This document shows, one piece after another, positions 44,698-53,866 of a stretch of DNA of 64,000 bases (within the stretch, counting starts at the first letter, position 1; each line of letters starts with the position of its first letter). Both the position numbers and the translations under genes were made by a program. The stretch covers positions 62,001-126,000 of the forward strand of contig NZ_JBHSJF010000006.1 in the NCBI RefSeq assembly GCF_042652085.1, given 5' to 3'. The stretch comes from Flaviflagellibacter deserti. GTDB lineage: Bacteria > Pseudomonadota > Alphaproteobacteria > Rhizobiales > Methylopilaceae. Under the pieces are notes generated by a model that saw only the letters and a program-made list of their open reading frames with translations, was not told the origin of the DNA and searched no databases.

Positions 44698-46116
44698 TTG
44701 GCTCGTTTGGTGGTCGTATCGAACCGCGTACCGGTTCCGTCAGCAAAGGGCGGCACCGCCGCCGCCGGTGGTCTAGCCGTCGCCCTGGAGGCGGCGTTGA
44801 GGAGCCATGGTGGCCTGTGGTTCGGCTGGTCCGGCAAGACCTCGACCGACCGCGAGATCGAATGGCTGGAAATCCGCGATTTCGGTAATGTCACCTATGC
44901 GGTCGCGGACCTGAACCGGCGCGACGTCGACGAATATTATACCGGCTTCGCCAACCGGGCGCTTTGGCCGCTCTGCCATTACCGGCTCGATCTGACCGAT
45001 TTCTCGCGCAAGGACATGGCCGGCTATTTCCGCGTCAACCGCTCCTTCGCCAGGCTGCTCGCGCCGCTGATCCGCCCCGACGACCTCGTCTGGGTCCACG
45101 ACTACCACCTGATCCCGCTCGCCGCAGAACTCCGCCACATGGGCGTGAAGAACCGGATTGGCTATTTCCACCACATCCCGTGGCCGCCCGCTGACGTGCT
45201 GTCGACACTGCCGGTGGCGGACACGATCATGCGCGGGCTTGCCGCCTACGATCTCGTCGGCTTCCAGACGAGCTACGACGTCGAGAACTTCACCGGCTGC
45301 ATGGTGCGCGAAGGCTTCGGCCGCGCGCTCGGCAATGGCTGGTTCGAGAGCTACGGCCATCGCTTCCAGGCGGGCGCGTTCCCGATCGGCATCGACACGG
45401 AAAGCTTCGTCGAGATGGCGGTCGAGGGCGCCAAGAACCCGATCGTCAAACGGACGCGCGAGAGCCTGCACGATTGCGACCTCGTGATCGGCGTCGACCG
45501 CCTCGATTATTCCAAGGGCATCGGCCAGCGCATCGAGGCGTTCTCACGCTTCTGCGAGATGAGCCCGAGCGCTAAGGGACAGGTGACGCTGCTGCAGATC
45601 ACGCCGAAATCGCGCTCGGACGTGCCGGAATACGCGACCATGCAGCGTGACGTCGCGGAACTGACCGGACGCGTCAACGGCGCTCTCGGCGACGTCGACT
45701 GGACGCCGATCCGCTATGTGAACAAGACGATGAACCGGAATGCGCTCGCGGGGCTCTACCGTATCGCGAAGGCCGGTCTGGTGACGCCGCTGCGCGACGG
45801 CATGAACCTCGTCGCCAAGGAATATATCGCCGCGCAGGATCCGAACGATCCCGGCGTCCTGGTCCTGTCGCGCTTTGCCGGCGCGGCGCGGGAGCTCGAC
45901 GGCGCGCTGATCGTCAATCCCTACGATATCGAGGCGACGGCGAATGCGATCGGCCGCGCGATCTCGATGCCGGTGGAGGCGCGGCGGGAACGCTTCCAGA
46001 GCATGTTCCCGAAAATCCGAGACCACGACGTCTCGTGGTGGTGCAGAACCTTCCTCGATGCTCTATCTCAGGACGAAAGCGCGATCCCCACCGAGGCCGT
46101 GCGTCTTCTGAAATAG
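44698..46116 (+). CDS. otsA: trehalose-6-phosphate synthase
   Basis: 472 residues, a GT20 glycosyltransferase. The N-terminus Arg-Leu-Val-Val-Val-Ser-Asn-Arg-Val matches the family, and Trp-Val-His-Asp-Tyr-His-Leu, Gly-Val-Asp-Arg-Leu-Asp-Tyr-Ser-Lys-Gly and Pro-Leu-Arg-Asp-Gly-Met-Asn-Leu-Val form the donor/acceptor site. It makes trehalose 6-phosphate from UDP-glucose and glucose 6-phosphate. The TTG at 44698 is chosen because GAGAGGGA precedes it and the family start follows immediately; another TTG at 44683 would add five residues. Confidence 0.93.
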   Translation: MARLVVVSNRVPVPSAKGGTAAAGGLAVALEAALRSHGGLWFGWSGKTSTDREIEWLEIRDFGNVTYAVADLNRRDVDEYYTGFANRALWPLCHYRLDLTDFSRKDMAGYFRVNRSFARLLAPLIRPDDLVWVHDYHLIPLAAELRHMGVKNRIGYFHHIPWPPADVLSTLPVADTIMRGLAAYDLVGFQTSYDVENFTGCMVREGFGRALGNGWFESYGHRFQAGAFPIGIDTESFVEMAVEGAKNPIVKRTRESLHDCDLVIGVDRLDYSKGIGQRIEAFSRFCEMSPSAKGQVTLLQITPKSRSDVPEYATMQRDVAELTGRVNGALGDVDWTPIRYVNKTMNRNALAGLYRIAKAGLVTPLRDGMNLVAKEYIAAQDPNDPGVLVLSRFAGAARELDGALIVNPYDIEATANAIGRAISMPVEARRERFQSMFPKIRDHDVSWWCRTFLDALSQDESAIPTEAVRLLK

Positions 46117-46126
46117 ATTCGAAATC

Positions 46127-46486
46127 ATGTCCGATACACAGTTCTGGCCGACCGAAATCCGCCTCGGCCGCGACCGCCACACGCTTGCGGTGACCTATGA
46201 CGACGGCCGCAGCGACGAGCTCGAGGCGGAATATCTGCGGGTCGAGAGCCCGAGCGCGGAAGTGCAGGGGCATACGCCCGACCAGAAACAGCTCGTCAGC
46301 GGCAAGAAGAACGTGGCGATCACGGCCGTCGAGCCGATCGGCTCATACGCTGTGAAGCTCACCTTCAGCGACGGCCATTCGACCGGCATCTACAGCTGGT
46401 CGTACCTGCGCAATCTGGCAGACCATCGCGAGCGGCTCTGGGAAAAATACCTGAACGACCTCGCCGAGAAGGGTCTGTCGCGCTAG
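46127..46486 (+). CDS. DUF971 protein (GBBH-like N-terminal domain)
   Basis: 119 residues, all DUF971: Trp-Pro-Thr-Glu-Ile-Arg-Leu, Tyr-Asp-Asp-Gly-Arg, Leu-Arg-Val-Glu-Ser-Pro-Ser-Ala-Glu-Val-Gln-Gly-His, Gly-Ser-Tyr-Ala-Val-Lys-Leu-x-Phe-Ser-Asp-Gly-His-Ser-Thr-Gly-Ile-Tyr-Ser-Trp. These are the metal-binding-like N-terminal domains of gamma-butyrobetaine hydroxylases, here alone. It begins 10 bases after otsA. The same domain is fused to an Mrp-type protein in plant HCF101, and mrp is only 2.4 kb upstream here, which suggests an Fe-S cluster role; this is inference. Confidence 0.85.
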   Translation: MSDTQFWPTEIRLGRDRHTLAVTYDDGRSDELEAEYLRVESPSAEVQGHTPDQKQLVSGKKNVAITAVEPIGSYAVKLTFSDGHSTGIYSWSYLRNLADHRERLWEKYLNDLAEKGLSR

Positions 46487-46528
46487 GCGACGGTCTCTTC
46501 CGGTTGCGCCATGAGGCCGATCTGTCAG

Positions 46529-46545
46529 TTTAGATGCAGTCTAAG
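46529..46545. promoter_or_regulatory. ICE-box-like Irr operator upstream of fbpABC
   Basis: TTTAGATGCAGTCTAAG matches 12 of 14 half-site bases of the rhizobial ICE box pattern TTTAGAA-N3-TTCTAAA as I recall it. It lies about 95 bases before the fbpA start; a TTGACA at 46575-46580 could be the -35 box, placing the site upstream of the promoter, where Irr tends to activate. Confidence 0.5.
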
Positions 46546-46641
46546 CTGAGCTTCTTGCCGGAACTAAAGTTGCGTTGACAGTTTCATCCCTTCGGAGTGT
46601 CACGACAGACAACAAATGCAAGGTTGTTTGGAGTAATTCCA

Positions 46642-47675
46642 ATGAACACTCTGGTTCGTCGCGACGTTCTCAAAGGCGGGACTCTGCTCGCCGGGACGGC
46701 CGCCATGGGACGTTTCGGTTTTCCGATGCCTGCGATCGCGCAGGAAACCACGACTTTGGCGCTCTATAGCGGCCAGCACGCGCCGCCGACTGATGCGATC
46801 GCCGACGCCTTCACTGAGGCGACCGGGATCGAGATCGTCATCCGGCGCGGATCGAGCGCGCAGCTTGCCAACCAAATCATGGAGGAGGGCGCGCGGTCGC
46901 CCGCCGACCTGTTCTATTCCGAGGAGAGCCCGCCCGCCGTCGCGCTGGCCGAGAAGGGCCTGCTCGCGCCGATCTCGCCTGATACACTGAAAGAGATCCC
47001 GCCCGCCTATGTGGCCAAAGACGGCACATGGCTCGCGCCGACCGCGCGTGCCCGAGCGTCGCCTTCAACAAAGCAATGATCACGGAGAGCGAACTTCCTG
47101 CGTCCGTGCTCGATTTCGCCGCGGAGGCGTGGAAGGGCAAGTTCGCCTATGCGCCGACGAGCGGGGCGTTCCAGGCGCAGATCGCGGCGATCTCGATCAT
47201 GAAGGGGCGCGACGCGGCTCTGGCCTGGCTGAAGGGCCTGAAGGATTTCGGCGTCTCGTACAATTCCGACTCCGGGGCAATGCTCGCGGTCGAGAAGGGC
47301 GAGATCCCGGTCGCGCTGGTCAACAATTACTACTGGTATTCGGTCGCTCGCGAGACGGGCGAGGACAAGATGAAATCGGCGCTGCATTTCATCGGCCATC
47401 AGGACCCCGGTGCGCTGATCATGGTAGCGGCTGCCGGCATGCTGAAGTCGAGCAAGAAGCAGGAGGCCGGGCAGCAATTCCTCGCTTTCATGGTGAGCGA
47501 GGAGGGGCAGAAGGCAATCGCGGAGGCGACGGCCGAATATCCACTGCGGCCCGGACTGGTCTCGCCCTATGGGCTGAAGCCCTTCGGCGAACTCGACCCG
47601 CCGCCGGTGACGCCGTCCGATATCGGCGATGCCGAGGACGCGCTGGCGCTGGCGCGTGAGGCCGGGCTGGCTTGA
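46642..47675 (+). pseudogene. frameshifted Fe3+ ABC transporter solute-binding protein (fbpA-like)
   Basis: The first frame runs from 46642 to 47079 with a twin-arginine signal (Val-Arg-Arg-Asp-Val-Leu-Lys) and the FbpA-type start Tyr-Ser-Gly-Gln-His, Thr-Gly-Ile-Glu-Ile and Gly-Ser-Ser-Ala-Gln-Leu. At about 47058-47064 the expected sequence ...Pro-Thr-Ala-Arg-Ala-Arg is out of frame with the continuation Val-Ala-Phe-Asn-Lys, which is read in a second frame to 47675. Alignment by eye fits loss of a single base. The second half (Ala-Tyr-Ala-Pro-Thr-Ser-Gly-Ala-Phe, Val-Asn-Asn-Tyr-Tyr-Trp-Tyr) is intact. It is probably either a real disruption or an assembly error; the intact permease and ATPase behind it point to the latter or a recent event. 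Confidence 0.8.
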
Positions 47676-49222
47676 CCGTTCTTTCTCCCGGAGCGTCGCG
47701 GCAGCTGTCCATGCCGCCCTGGCTGCTGTTCGCGGCCGCCATTCCCGTCTTCCTGATCTGCCTGCCGCTCGCCTATGTCGCGTTGCGATCCGGGCAGGCG
47801 GGGCCTGCGGGGATCATTGCGGAACTCGGGCGGCAGCGGACTTTGGATCTTCTGCTCAACACGCTGGTCATCGCGCTCGGCGTGACGGTCGCGTCAAGCC
47901 TGATCGGAGTGGTCGGCGCATGGTGCATCGAACGCTCGGACCTGCCGGGGCGGAAATGGTGGCGGATCGTAGTCACCCTGCCGCTTGCGGTCCCGGCTTT
48001 CGTCGCGAGCTATGCCTGGTCGTCCATCGACGGTGCGTTCGAAAGCATGCCGGGCGCGATCTTCATCCTGACCCTGTCGGCTTATCCACTGGTCCTCTTG
48101 CCGGTCGCCGCGGCGCTCAGGAGTGCCGATCCCGGTTTCGAGGACGTCTCGCGTTCGCTCGGGCGTGGCCCCTGGGCGACGTTCTTCGGCGCGGTTCTGC
48201 CTCAAATCCGCCCGGCGCTCGCGGCGGGAGCGCTCCTCGTCCTGACCCACACTTTGTCGGAGTTCGGCGCGCTGGCGCTGCTCCGGGTGCAGACCTTCAC
48301 CACCTCGATCTTCGCGTCCTACGAACTCCAGTTCGACAACGCGACCGCGGCATTGCAATCGGCGGTGCTGATGGCGCTCTGCCTGCCGGCTGCCTATGGC
48401 GAGATGCGGCTTCGGCTGAAGACGCAGGTTGCGCGGGTCGGCAAGGGCAGCAGGAGGCACGCGCCGCTCGCGGCGCTGGGGCCGATACGGTGGCCGGTCG
48501 CGCTGGCATTGGGCGCGCTGGTCGTGCTCGCGCTGGGAGTGCCGACGGGGACGCTCGTCTATTGGCTCCGGGTCGGATCGTCCGCCGGTCACGGCCGTGG
48601 CGAGATCTGGGATGCGATCGGCGGTTCGTTCTCGCTGGCGCTGCCGGGCGCGGCGATCGTGGTCCTGTTTGCCCTGCCGCTGGTCCTGGCCTCGTCGCGG
48701 CATGGCGGAAGGCTGGCGCAGATCGCCGACAGGCTGCCCTATATCGTCCACGGCCTGCCGGGTCTGGTCGTCGCCCTGGCGCTGGTCTTCCTTTCGATCC
48801 GCTTCGCGCACCCGCTCTACCAGACCGTCGTTCTCGTCTTCGTCGCCTATACGATGATGTTCCTGCCGCTCGCCCAGTCGGCGCTGCGCGGGCCGGTCGA
48901 ACTCGCTCCGGCGCGGCTGGAGGAGATGGCGCGCGGGCTCGGCCGCAGTCCGTTCGGCGCCTTCGCCTCGATCACCCTGCCGGCGATCGCACCTGGCATT
49001 GGCGCCGCTTTGGCGCTTCTGGCGCTCGAATTGATGCGCGAGCTGACGGCGACCCTGATGCTGGCGCCATCCGGCACGGTGACGCTCGCGACCGCCGTCT
49101 GGGGGCACACGACCGACGGCGAATACGCGGCGGCGGCGCCCTTCGCCGCGCTCCTCGTCGCGGCTTCGGCATTGCCCGTCTACTTCTTCACCCGCCGCAC
49201 ACTGGAGCTCTACGAGCTGTGA
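47672..49222 (+). CDS. Fe3+ ABC transporter permease (FbpB-type)
   Basis: 516 residues with about twelve transmembrane helices in two halves, each with an EAA-like loop (Asp-Val-Ser-Arg-Ser-Leu-Gly-Arg-Gly-Pro near 166 and Glu-Met-Ala-Arg-Gly-Leu-Gly-Arg-Ser-Pro near 420). This is the duplicated permease of ferric-ion importers (FbpB/SfuB). The TTG start overlaps the fbpA stop and the stop overlaps the fbpC start, so the three form one operon. Confidence 0.88.
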   Translation: MTVLSPGASRQLSMPPWLLFAAAIPVFLICLPLAYVALRSGQAGPAGIIAELGRQRTLDLLLNTLVIALGVTVASSLIGVVGAWCIERSDLPGRKWWRIVVTLPLAVPAFVASYAWSSIDGAFESMPGAIFILTLSAYPLVLLPVAAALRSADPGFEDVSRSLGRGPWATFFGAVLPQIRPALAAGALLVLTHTLSEFGALALLRVQTFTTSIFASYELQFDNATAALQSAVLMALCLPAAYGEMRLRLKTQVARVGKGSRRHAPLAALGPIRWPVALALGALVVLALGVPTGTLVYWLRVGSSAGHGRGEIWDAIGGSFSLALPGAAIVVLFALPLVLASSRHGGRLAQIADRLPYIVHGLPGLVVALALVFLSIRFAHPLYQTVVLVFVAYTMMFLPLAQSALRGPVELAPARLEEMARGLGRSPFGAFASITLPAIAPGIGAALALLALELMRELTATLMLAPSGTVTLATAVWGHTTDGEYAAAAPFAALLVAASALPVYFFTRRTLELYEL

Positions 49223-50229
49223 CCAAGCACCTGCGTATAAGCGGCGTCTCGAAGAGCTTTCCTACCCGGCAGGTGCTGCACGGGATCGACCTGGATGTGC
49301 CGCGCGGCACTGTGCTGGCGCTGCTCGGCCCGTCCGGCAGCGGCAAGAGCACGCTTCTGCGCCTGATTGCCGGGTTCGAGCGTGTCGATGCCGGGGAGAT
49401 CGTGATCGACGGAGGCGTTGTGGCATCGACCCGGACATTCGTGCCGCCGGAGAAGCGTCGCGTCGGCTATGTGCCGCAGGACGGGGCGCTGTTTCCCCAC
49501 CTCACGGTGCGCGGAAACGTCGGATACGGGCTGCCGCGCGCGGAGCGGAAGTCGAAGCGGGTCGACGAGATGCTCTCGCTGGTCGGTCTCGATGAGTTCG
49601 CCGATCGCTATCCGCGCGAGCTTTCCGGCGGCCAGCAGCAGCGCGTTGCCCTTGCCCGCGCGCTTGCGCCAGCGTCGGGCCTGATCCTCCTTGACGAGCC
49701 GTTCAACGCGCTCGACCTCGAACTGCGCCGCACGGTGTCGGAGGAAGTGATCGCGCTTCTCAGACAGACCGGCACAACGGCGATCTTCGTGACGCACGAT
49801 CCCGGCGAAGCCTTCGGCGCGGCCGATCTTGTCGCCGTTATGCAGGACGGTCGGATCATGCAATGCGATACCCCAAGCGAGGTTTACGGATCGCCCGAGA
49901 ATGCCGTCGTCGCGCGATTGACGGGGACGGCGAATCTCCTTGAGGGCGTGGTTCGCGGCTCGGTCATCGAGACGCCGCTCGGCACGTTCGAGGTCCGCAA
50001 CGGCGTGCTGGACGGCAGGGCGGTCGCGATGTTGCGGCCGGAGCAGATCGCGATCGGCGGTTCGGGCGTCGAGGCGAAGGTGATCGCGCGCCGGTTTCGC
50101 GGCGACCACACCACTTTGGTGGTCCAGGGCCAGGACTTCACCGCGACCGTGCGAGCGCCCGGCCACGTCGCGGGCGACATCGTCCGTCTCAGCGCCGACT
50201 GCGATTGTGTCGCCTTCGACGCCCCTTAA
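49219..50229 (+). CDS. Fe3+ ABC transporter ATPase (FbpC-type)
   Basis: 336 residues from the GTG at 49219. Walker A Gly-Pro-Ser-Gly-Ser-Gly-Lys-Ser-Thr is at about 37-45, the signature Leu-Ser-Gly-Gly-Gln-Gln-Gln-Arg near 133, Walker B Leu-Ile-Leu-Leu-Asp-Glu-Pro, and the switch His in Val-Thr-His-Asp. The C-terminal 90 residues are a TOBE-type regulatory domain. The frame is open far upstream, but that is antisense-like noise over fbpB. Confidence 0.88.
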   Translation: MTKHLRISGVSKSFPTRQVLHGIDLDVPRGTVLALLGPSGSGKSTLLRLIAGFERVDAGEIVIDGGVVASTRTFVPPEKRRVGYVPQDGALFPHLTVRGNVGYGLPRAERKSKRVDEMLSLVGLDEFADRYPRELSGGQQQRVALARALAPASGLILLDEPFNALDLELRRTVSEEVIALLRQTGTTAIFVTHDPGEAFGAADLVAVMQDGRIMQCDTPSEVYGSPENAVVARLTGTANLLEGVVRGSVIETPLGTFEVRNGVLDGRAVAMLRPEQIAIGGSGVEAKVIARRFRGDHTTLVVQGQDFTATVRAPGHVAGDIVRLSADCDCVAFDAP

Positions 50230-51563
50230 TTGCCCGCCGTTTTCTGCGGGTCGGGCGAGACGCGCCAGACCGCGCCGCCGACATCGTCGGCAACCAGCAG
50301 TGCGCCGGCCTTGTCGAGCCTGACGCCGACCGGGCGGCCGAGCGCCTGGCCGTCCTCGCTGAGGAAGCCGGTCAGCACGTCGCGCGGCGGTCCTGACGGC
50401 TTGCCGTCGGTGAAGGGAACGAAGATGACCTTGTAGCCGACGCGCGGATCGCGGTTCCACGAACCGTGCTGACCGACGAACGCGCCGCCCGCATAGTCCG
50501 CCGGGAACAGGTTTCCGGTGTTGAAGGTCAGGCCGAGCGAGGCGGTGTGCGCTCCGAGCGAATAGTCCGGCACGATGGCCTTGGCGACGAGGTCCGGGTT
50601 CGGCGGATCGACGCGGACATCGACGTTCTGGCCGAAATAGGAATAGGGCCAGCCGTAGAAGCCGCCGTCCTGGACATGGGTCATGTAGTCCGGGACGAGG
50701 TCGTTGCCGAGTTCGTCGCGCTCGTTGACCGCGACCCAGAGCTGGCCGGTCTTCGGCTCGAAGGATGGGCCATTCGGGTTACGCAGGCCAGACGCGAAGA
50801 CGCGGGACTGGCCGGTCGCTCGGTCGACTTCGAGCACGGCGGCGCGGTTCTTCTCCGCGTCCATGCCGTTCTCCGCGACGTTGCTGTTGGAACCGACCGT
50901 CGCATAGAGCTTCGAGCCGTCCGGAGATGCGGTTAGGTCCTTGGTCCAGTGATGATTGATCGTGCCACCGGGCAAATCGGCCAGCTTGGTGCCGGGATCG
51001 GCGATCTTCGTGTCGCCGTCCTTATAGGGGAAGCGGACGATCGCGTCGGTATTGGCGACATAGAAGTCCTGGCCGACGAGGACCATGCCGAAGGGGGAGT
51101 TCAGGTTTTCGAGGAAGACGGTGCGCATCTCGGCGCGGCCGTCGCCGTCTGCGTCCCGGAGGAGGGTGATACGATTGGCGCTCGGATGGCTCGAACCGGC
51201 GCGGTTCATGATCAGACCCATGACCCAGCCCCTGATGCCCTGCCGATCATCGGGCTTCGGCGGCGCGTCGGTCTCGGCGACGAGGACGTCGCCGTTTGGC
51301 AGCGTGTAGACGGTGCGCGGATGCTGAAGGCCGGTGGCGAAGGCGGTGACGGCAAGGCCTGCGGCGGGCTTCGGCTGTTGGCCTTCCGGCCAACCCTGCG
51401 CCACGGCAATGTTCACCGTCGGGAACCACGACGGAGCCTGCGGCGTGGGCAAGGTCGGGTTCGCGCCGTAGCGCTGGTCTTCCGGGATTGAGGTCTTCTC
51501 GTTGCACCCCGCGAGCGGCAGCGCGACGAGGCCGATCAGGGCGATAAAGGCAAGCGGTTTCAT
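50226..51563 (-). CDS. PQQ-type sugar dehydrogenase/sorbosone dehydrogenase-like lipoprotein
   Basis: 445 residues with a lipoprotein signal peptide and lipobox Leu-Ala-Gly-Cys. The mature part is a six-bladed propeller of the GSDH/sorbosone dehydrogenase family: Gly-Leu-Gln-His-Pro-Arg-Thr, Gly-Leu-Arg-Asn-Pro-Asn-Gly, Val-Asn-Glu-Arg-Asp-Glu-Leu-Gly-Asn-Asp, and Gly-Gln-His-Gly-Ser-Trp-Asn-Arg. It may oxidise a sugar in the periplasm with PQQ; the substrate is unknown. Start at 51563 chosen for the signal peptide; an ATG at 51584 would add seven residues. It converges on fbpC with a four-base overlap. Confidence 0.8.
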   Translation of the reverse strand: MKPLAFIALIGLVALPLAGCNEKTSIPEDQRYGANPTLPTPQAPSWFPTVNIAVAQGWPEGQQPKPAAGLAVTAFATGLQHPRTVYTLPNGDVLVAETDAPPKPDDRQGIRGWVMGLIMNRAGSSHPSANRITLLRDADGDGRAEMRTVFLENLNSPFGMVLVGQDFYVANTDAIVRFPYKDGDTKIADPGTKLADLPGGTINHHWTKDLTASPDGSKLYATVGSNSNVAENGMDAEKNRAAVLEVDRATGQSRVFASGLRNPNGPSFEPKTGQLWVAVNERDELGNDLVPDYMTHVQDGGFYGWPYSYFGQNVDVRVDPPNPDLVAKAIVPDYSLGAHTASLGLTFNTGNLFPADYAGGAFVGQHGSWNRDPRVGYKVIFVPFTDGKPSGPPRDVLTGFLSEDGQALGRPVGVRLDKAGALLVADDVGGAVWRVSPDPQKTAGN

Positions 51564-51656
51564 GGTCCGGCCGGTTCTCCGCATCCCCAGCAATTGGGGA
51601 ACGGCGGCAGGCAGGCGCGGTTCCTAGCCTCTGGCTAGACCATGGTCGAGCAATGC

Positions 51657-53603
51657 TCAGATGAACTGAACGCCGAGTTCTCCGACGGCGCGGCGCACGA
51701 CATGACAGCGGCGAGGACCGCCATCGCCCGCGATATCGAGCTGGAACTCGCCGGGTATCTGTCCGCCTTCCGACACGGCTAGCTTGACGCCACCCTTGGA
51801 GATGTTGCGCACGGAACAGGAAATCTTTTGTCCGCCAGGCAGGATGATCCAGGCTGATTTGGAGGTGCGGACGCGCTCTTCGCTCCGGCGCTCCTCCATG
51901 CCGATGATCCAGCTGTCGAGGTTCCGCCCGATGCTGGCGACGCCGCCGGCGGCCGTCTGCATGTTGACCGAGATGTCCTGTGTGACGAGGCTCTGGTCCT
52001 TGATCTGCTGCGTTGCCGCATCCACGAAGCTCTGGACCTCGCCGACCGCGGCGCTGATCGAAGACAGCGAGGCGCCCACTTCGTCGGACACCGACTGCAT
52101 GGCGGCGATCTCGCTGGAGATGCGGGTGGTGGCGGCGCTGGCCTGTCCGGCGAGATTCTTCACCTCCTGCGCAACGACGGCAAAGCCGCGTCCGGCCTCG
52201 CCGGCACGGGCGGATTCGATCGTCGCGTTCAGCGCGAGAAGATTGATCTGCTCGGCGACCTTGGCGATGAGCTGGACGACATCGTCCATGGACTGCGCCG
52301 CCTGGCGGAGCTGGCCCGTGGATCTGTCGGCGATCTGGGTGCGCTCGTAGATCTGGTCGACGGAAGATTTCGAGCGGATCATGCTGTCGACGATGCCGCC
52401 GACGGCCTGGCTCATGTCCTCGGCCGCCTTGGCCACGCGCTCGACATTGCCAAGCGTGTCCTCCGCCGCGCCCACGGCACGGGTGCGGGCTTCCATGCTG
52501 GCGGTGATGTCGGTCGCGAACTTGACGATCTTCACCGGCTTGCCGGCGCCATCGAAAATCGGGTTATAGCTTGCCTGAAGCCAGATCGGCCGGCCGCCCT
52601 TGCCGAACCGGGGATAGATCGCCGAGGCAGACTCTCCCGTACCAAGCCTGGCCCAGAACGCGGCGTAATCGTCCGAGGCGGCGTAGGTCTTGTCGACGAA
52701 CATGCGGTGATGCTGGCCGACGACGTCCTCGGCTCGGTAGCCGGTGGCGACGAGGAAGTTCTCGTTGGCGCTCAGGATCATGCCGTCGAGCGAGAACGAG
52801 ATGACGGCCTGCGTCTTGCCGATCGCGGCGATCTGGCCCTCATAGTCGGCATTGCGAAGCTTCTCCGCCGTCACGTCGGTCGCGAACTTCACGACCTTGA
52901 CCGGCTTTCCGCCCGCATCAGGAATCGGGCTGTAGACGGCCCTGATCCAGACCGCGCGGCCGCCCTTGTCGATGCGGCGATATTCCGCCGACTGGAATTC
53001 GCCGGCCCGAAGCGAGTTCCAGAACGCCTGATAGGCCGCGCCCGAGGCTTCCTCCGGCTGGACGAACATGCGGTGATTCTGTCCGACGATCTCCCTGAGC
53101 TGATAGCCCATCGTCTTCAGGAAGTTCGCGTTGGCGTCGAGGATCGTGCCGTCCATCGCAAAGGAAATGACGGCCTGCGAACGGTCGATCGCGGCGAGCT
53201 GACCGGCATCGTCCATCGCCCGCAGCTTGTCGGCGGTGATGTCGGTGGCAAGCTTCGTCACGCGGATCGGATTGCCCTGGCGGTCGAGCACCGGATTGTA
53301 GCTGGCGCGGAGCCAGATCTCCTTGCCGTTCTTGCCGACGCGGCGGAATTCGCCTTCCTGGAACTTGCCCTTGCGAAGCGCCTTCCAGAATTCCGTGTAG
53401 GCGGGCGAACGCGCATCGTCGTCCGGCATGAACATGCGGTGTTGCTTGCCGACGATCTCGCTTGCCGTGTAACCGACTGTTTTCAGGAAGTTTTCGTTCG
53501 CTTCGAGGACCTTGCCCTCGAGGTCGAAACTGATCACCGCGAGCGACTTATCGGCCGCTTTCTTGAGTGAATCGCCATCATTTCGGGAAAGTACGCTGAA
53601 CAT
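51657..53603 (-). CDS. soluble chemoreceptor with three PAS domains, MCP signalling domain and C-terminal PilZ domain
   Basis: 648 residues with no transmembrane segment. Three PAS domains at about 20-125, 142-247 and 264-369 are near-copies of each other, each with Ala/Ser-Asn-Glu/Ala-Asn-Phe-Leu, an Ile/Val-Val-Gly-x-x-His-Arg-Met-Phe motif and an Ala-Thr-Asp-Ile/Val-Thr end. The MCP hairpin follows (about 375-560; Ile-Glu-Ser-Ala-Arg-Ala-Gly-Glu-Ala-Gly-Arg-Gly-Phe-Ala-Val-Val-Ala). The last about 85 residues match PilZ: Glu-Arg-Arg-Ser-Glu-Glu-Arg-Val-Arg and Asn-Ile-Ser-Lys-Gly-Gly. It may feed a cytoplasmic redox or ligand signal to CheA with c-di-GMP as a second input. Confidence 0.85.
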   Translation of the reverse strand: MFSVLSRNDGDSLKKAADKSLAVISFDLEGKVLEANENFLKTVGYTASEIVGKQHRMFMPDDDARSPAYTEFWKALRKGKFQEGEFRRVGKNGKEIWLRASYNPVLDRQGNPIRVTKLATDITADKLRAMDDAGQLAAIDRSQAVISFAMDGTILDANANFLKTMGYQLREIVGQNHRMFVQPEEASGAAYQAFWNSLRAGEFQSAEYRRIDKGGRAVWIRAVYSPIPDAGGKPVKVVKFATDVTAEKLRNADYEGQIAAIGKTQAVISFSLDGMILSANENFLVATGYRAEDVVGQHHRMFVDKTYAASDDYAAFWARLGTGESASAIYPRFGKGGRPIWLQASYNPIFDGAGKPVKIVKFATDITASMEARTRAVGAAEDTLGNVERVAKAAEDMSQAVGGIVDSMIRSKSSVDQIYERTQIADRSTGQLRQAAQSMDDVVQLIAKVAEQINLLALNATIESARAGEAGRGFAVVAQEVKNLAGQASAATTRISSEIAAMQSVSDEVGASLSSISAAVGEVQSFVDAATQQIKDQSLVTQDISVNMQTAAGGVASIGRNLDSWIIGMEERRSEERVRTSKSAWIILPGGQKISCSVRNISKGGVKLAVSEGGQIPGEFQLDIAGDGGPRRCHVVRRAVGELGVQFI

Positions 53604-53802
53604 GTCGATAGCAGCCAGACGAGAGCGCGATTGAGCCCGGCTGCTTTTAAGTGGCCTCCCTTAAGGCCGGTTTCAGAAACACGGTGAATCAACCGTAATC
53701 GAGCAAAAATTTCCTCGAAAATCCGAAACGACCAGCAGTTCTGATCTGGGATCAAAAGCTCTCGAACGGACTTTGAACATAAAGCTTCGCGACTGGCCGG
53801 CG

Positions 53803-53836
53803 CCAAAGAAAAAGGCCGGCGTAACCGCCGGCCTTT
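53803..53836 (-). terminator. Rho-independent terminator after the L,D-transpeptidase gene
   Basis: AAAGGCCGGC (53811-53820) pairs with GCCGGCCTTT (53827-53836) and, on the minus strand, is followed by a T-rich run (AAAGAAAAA on the plus strand). It terminates the transcript of the gene ending at 53867. Confidence 0.75.
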
Positions 53837-53866
53837 CCCGCAAACTGACCCCCAGCCCCCGCTGGA

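Noticed and set aside
47629..49218. A long frame fused upstream of the FbpC-type ATPase
   Set aside because: It is the wrong frame of the FbpB-type permease. The real ATPase start is the GTG at 49219, overlapping the permease stop.
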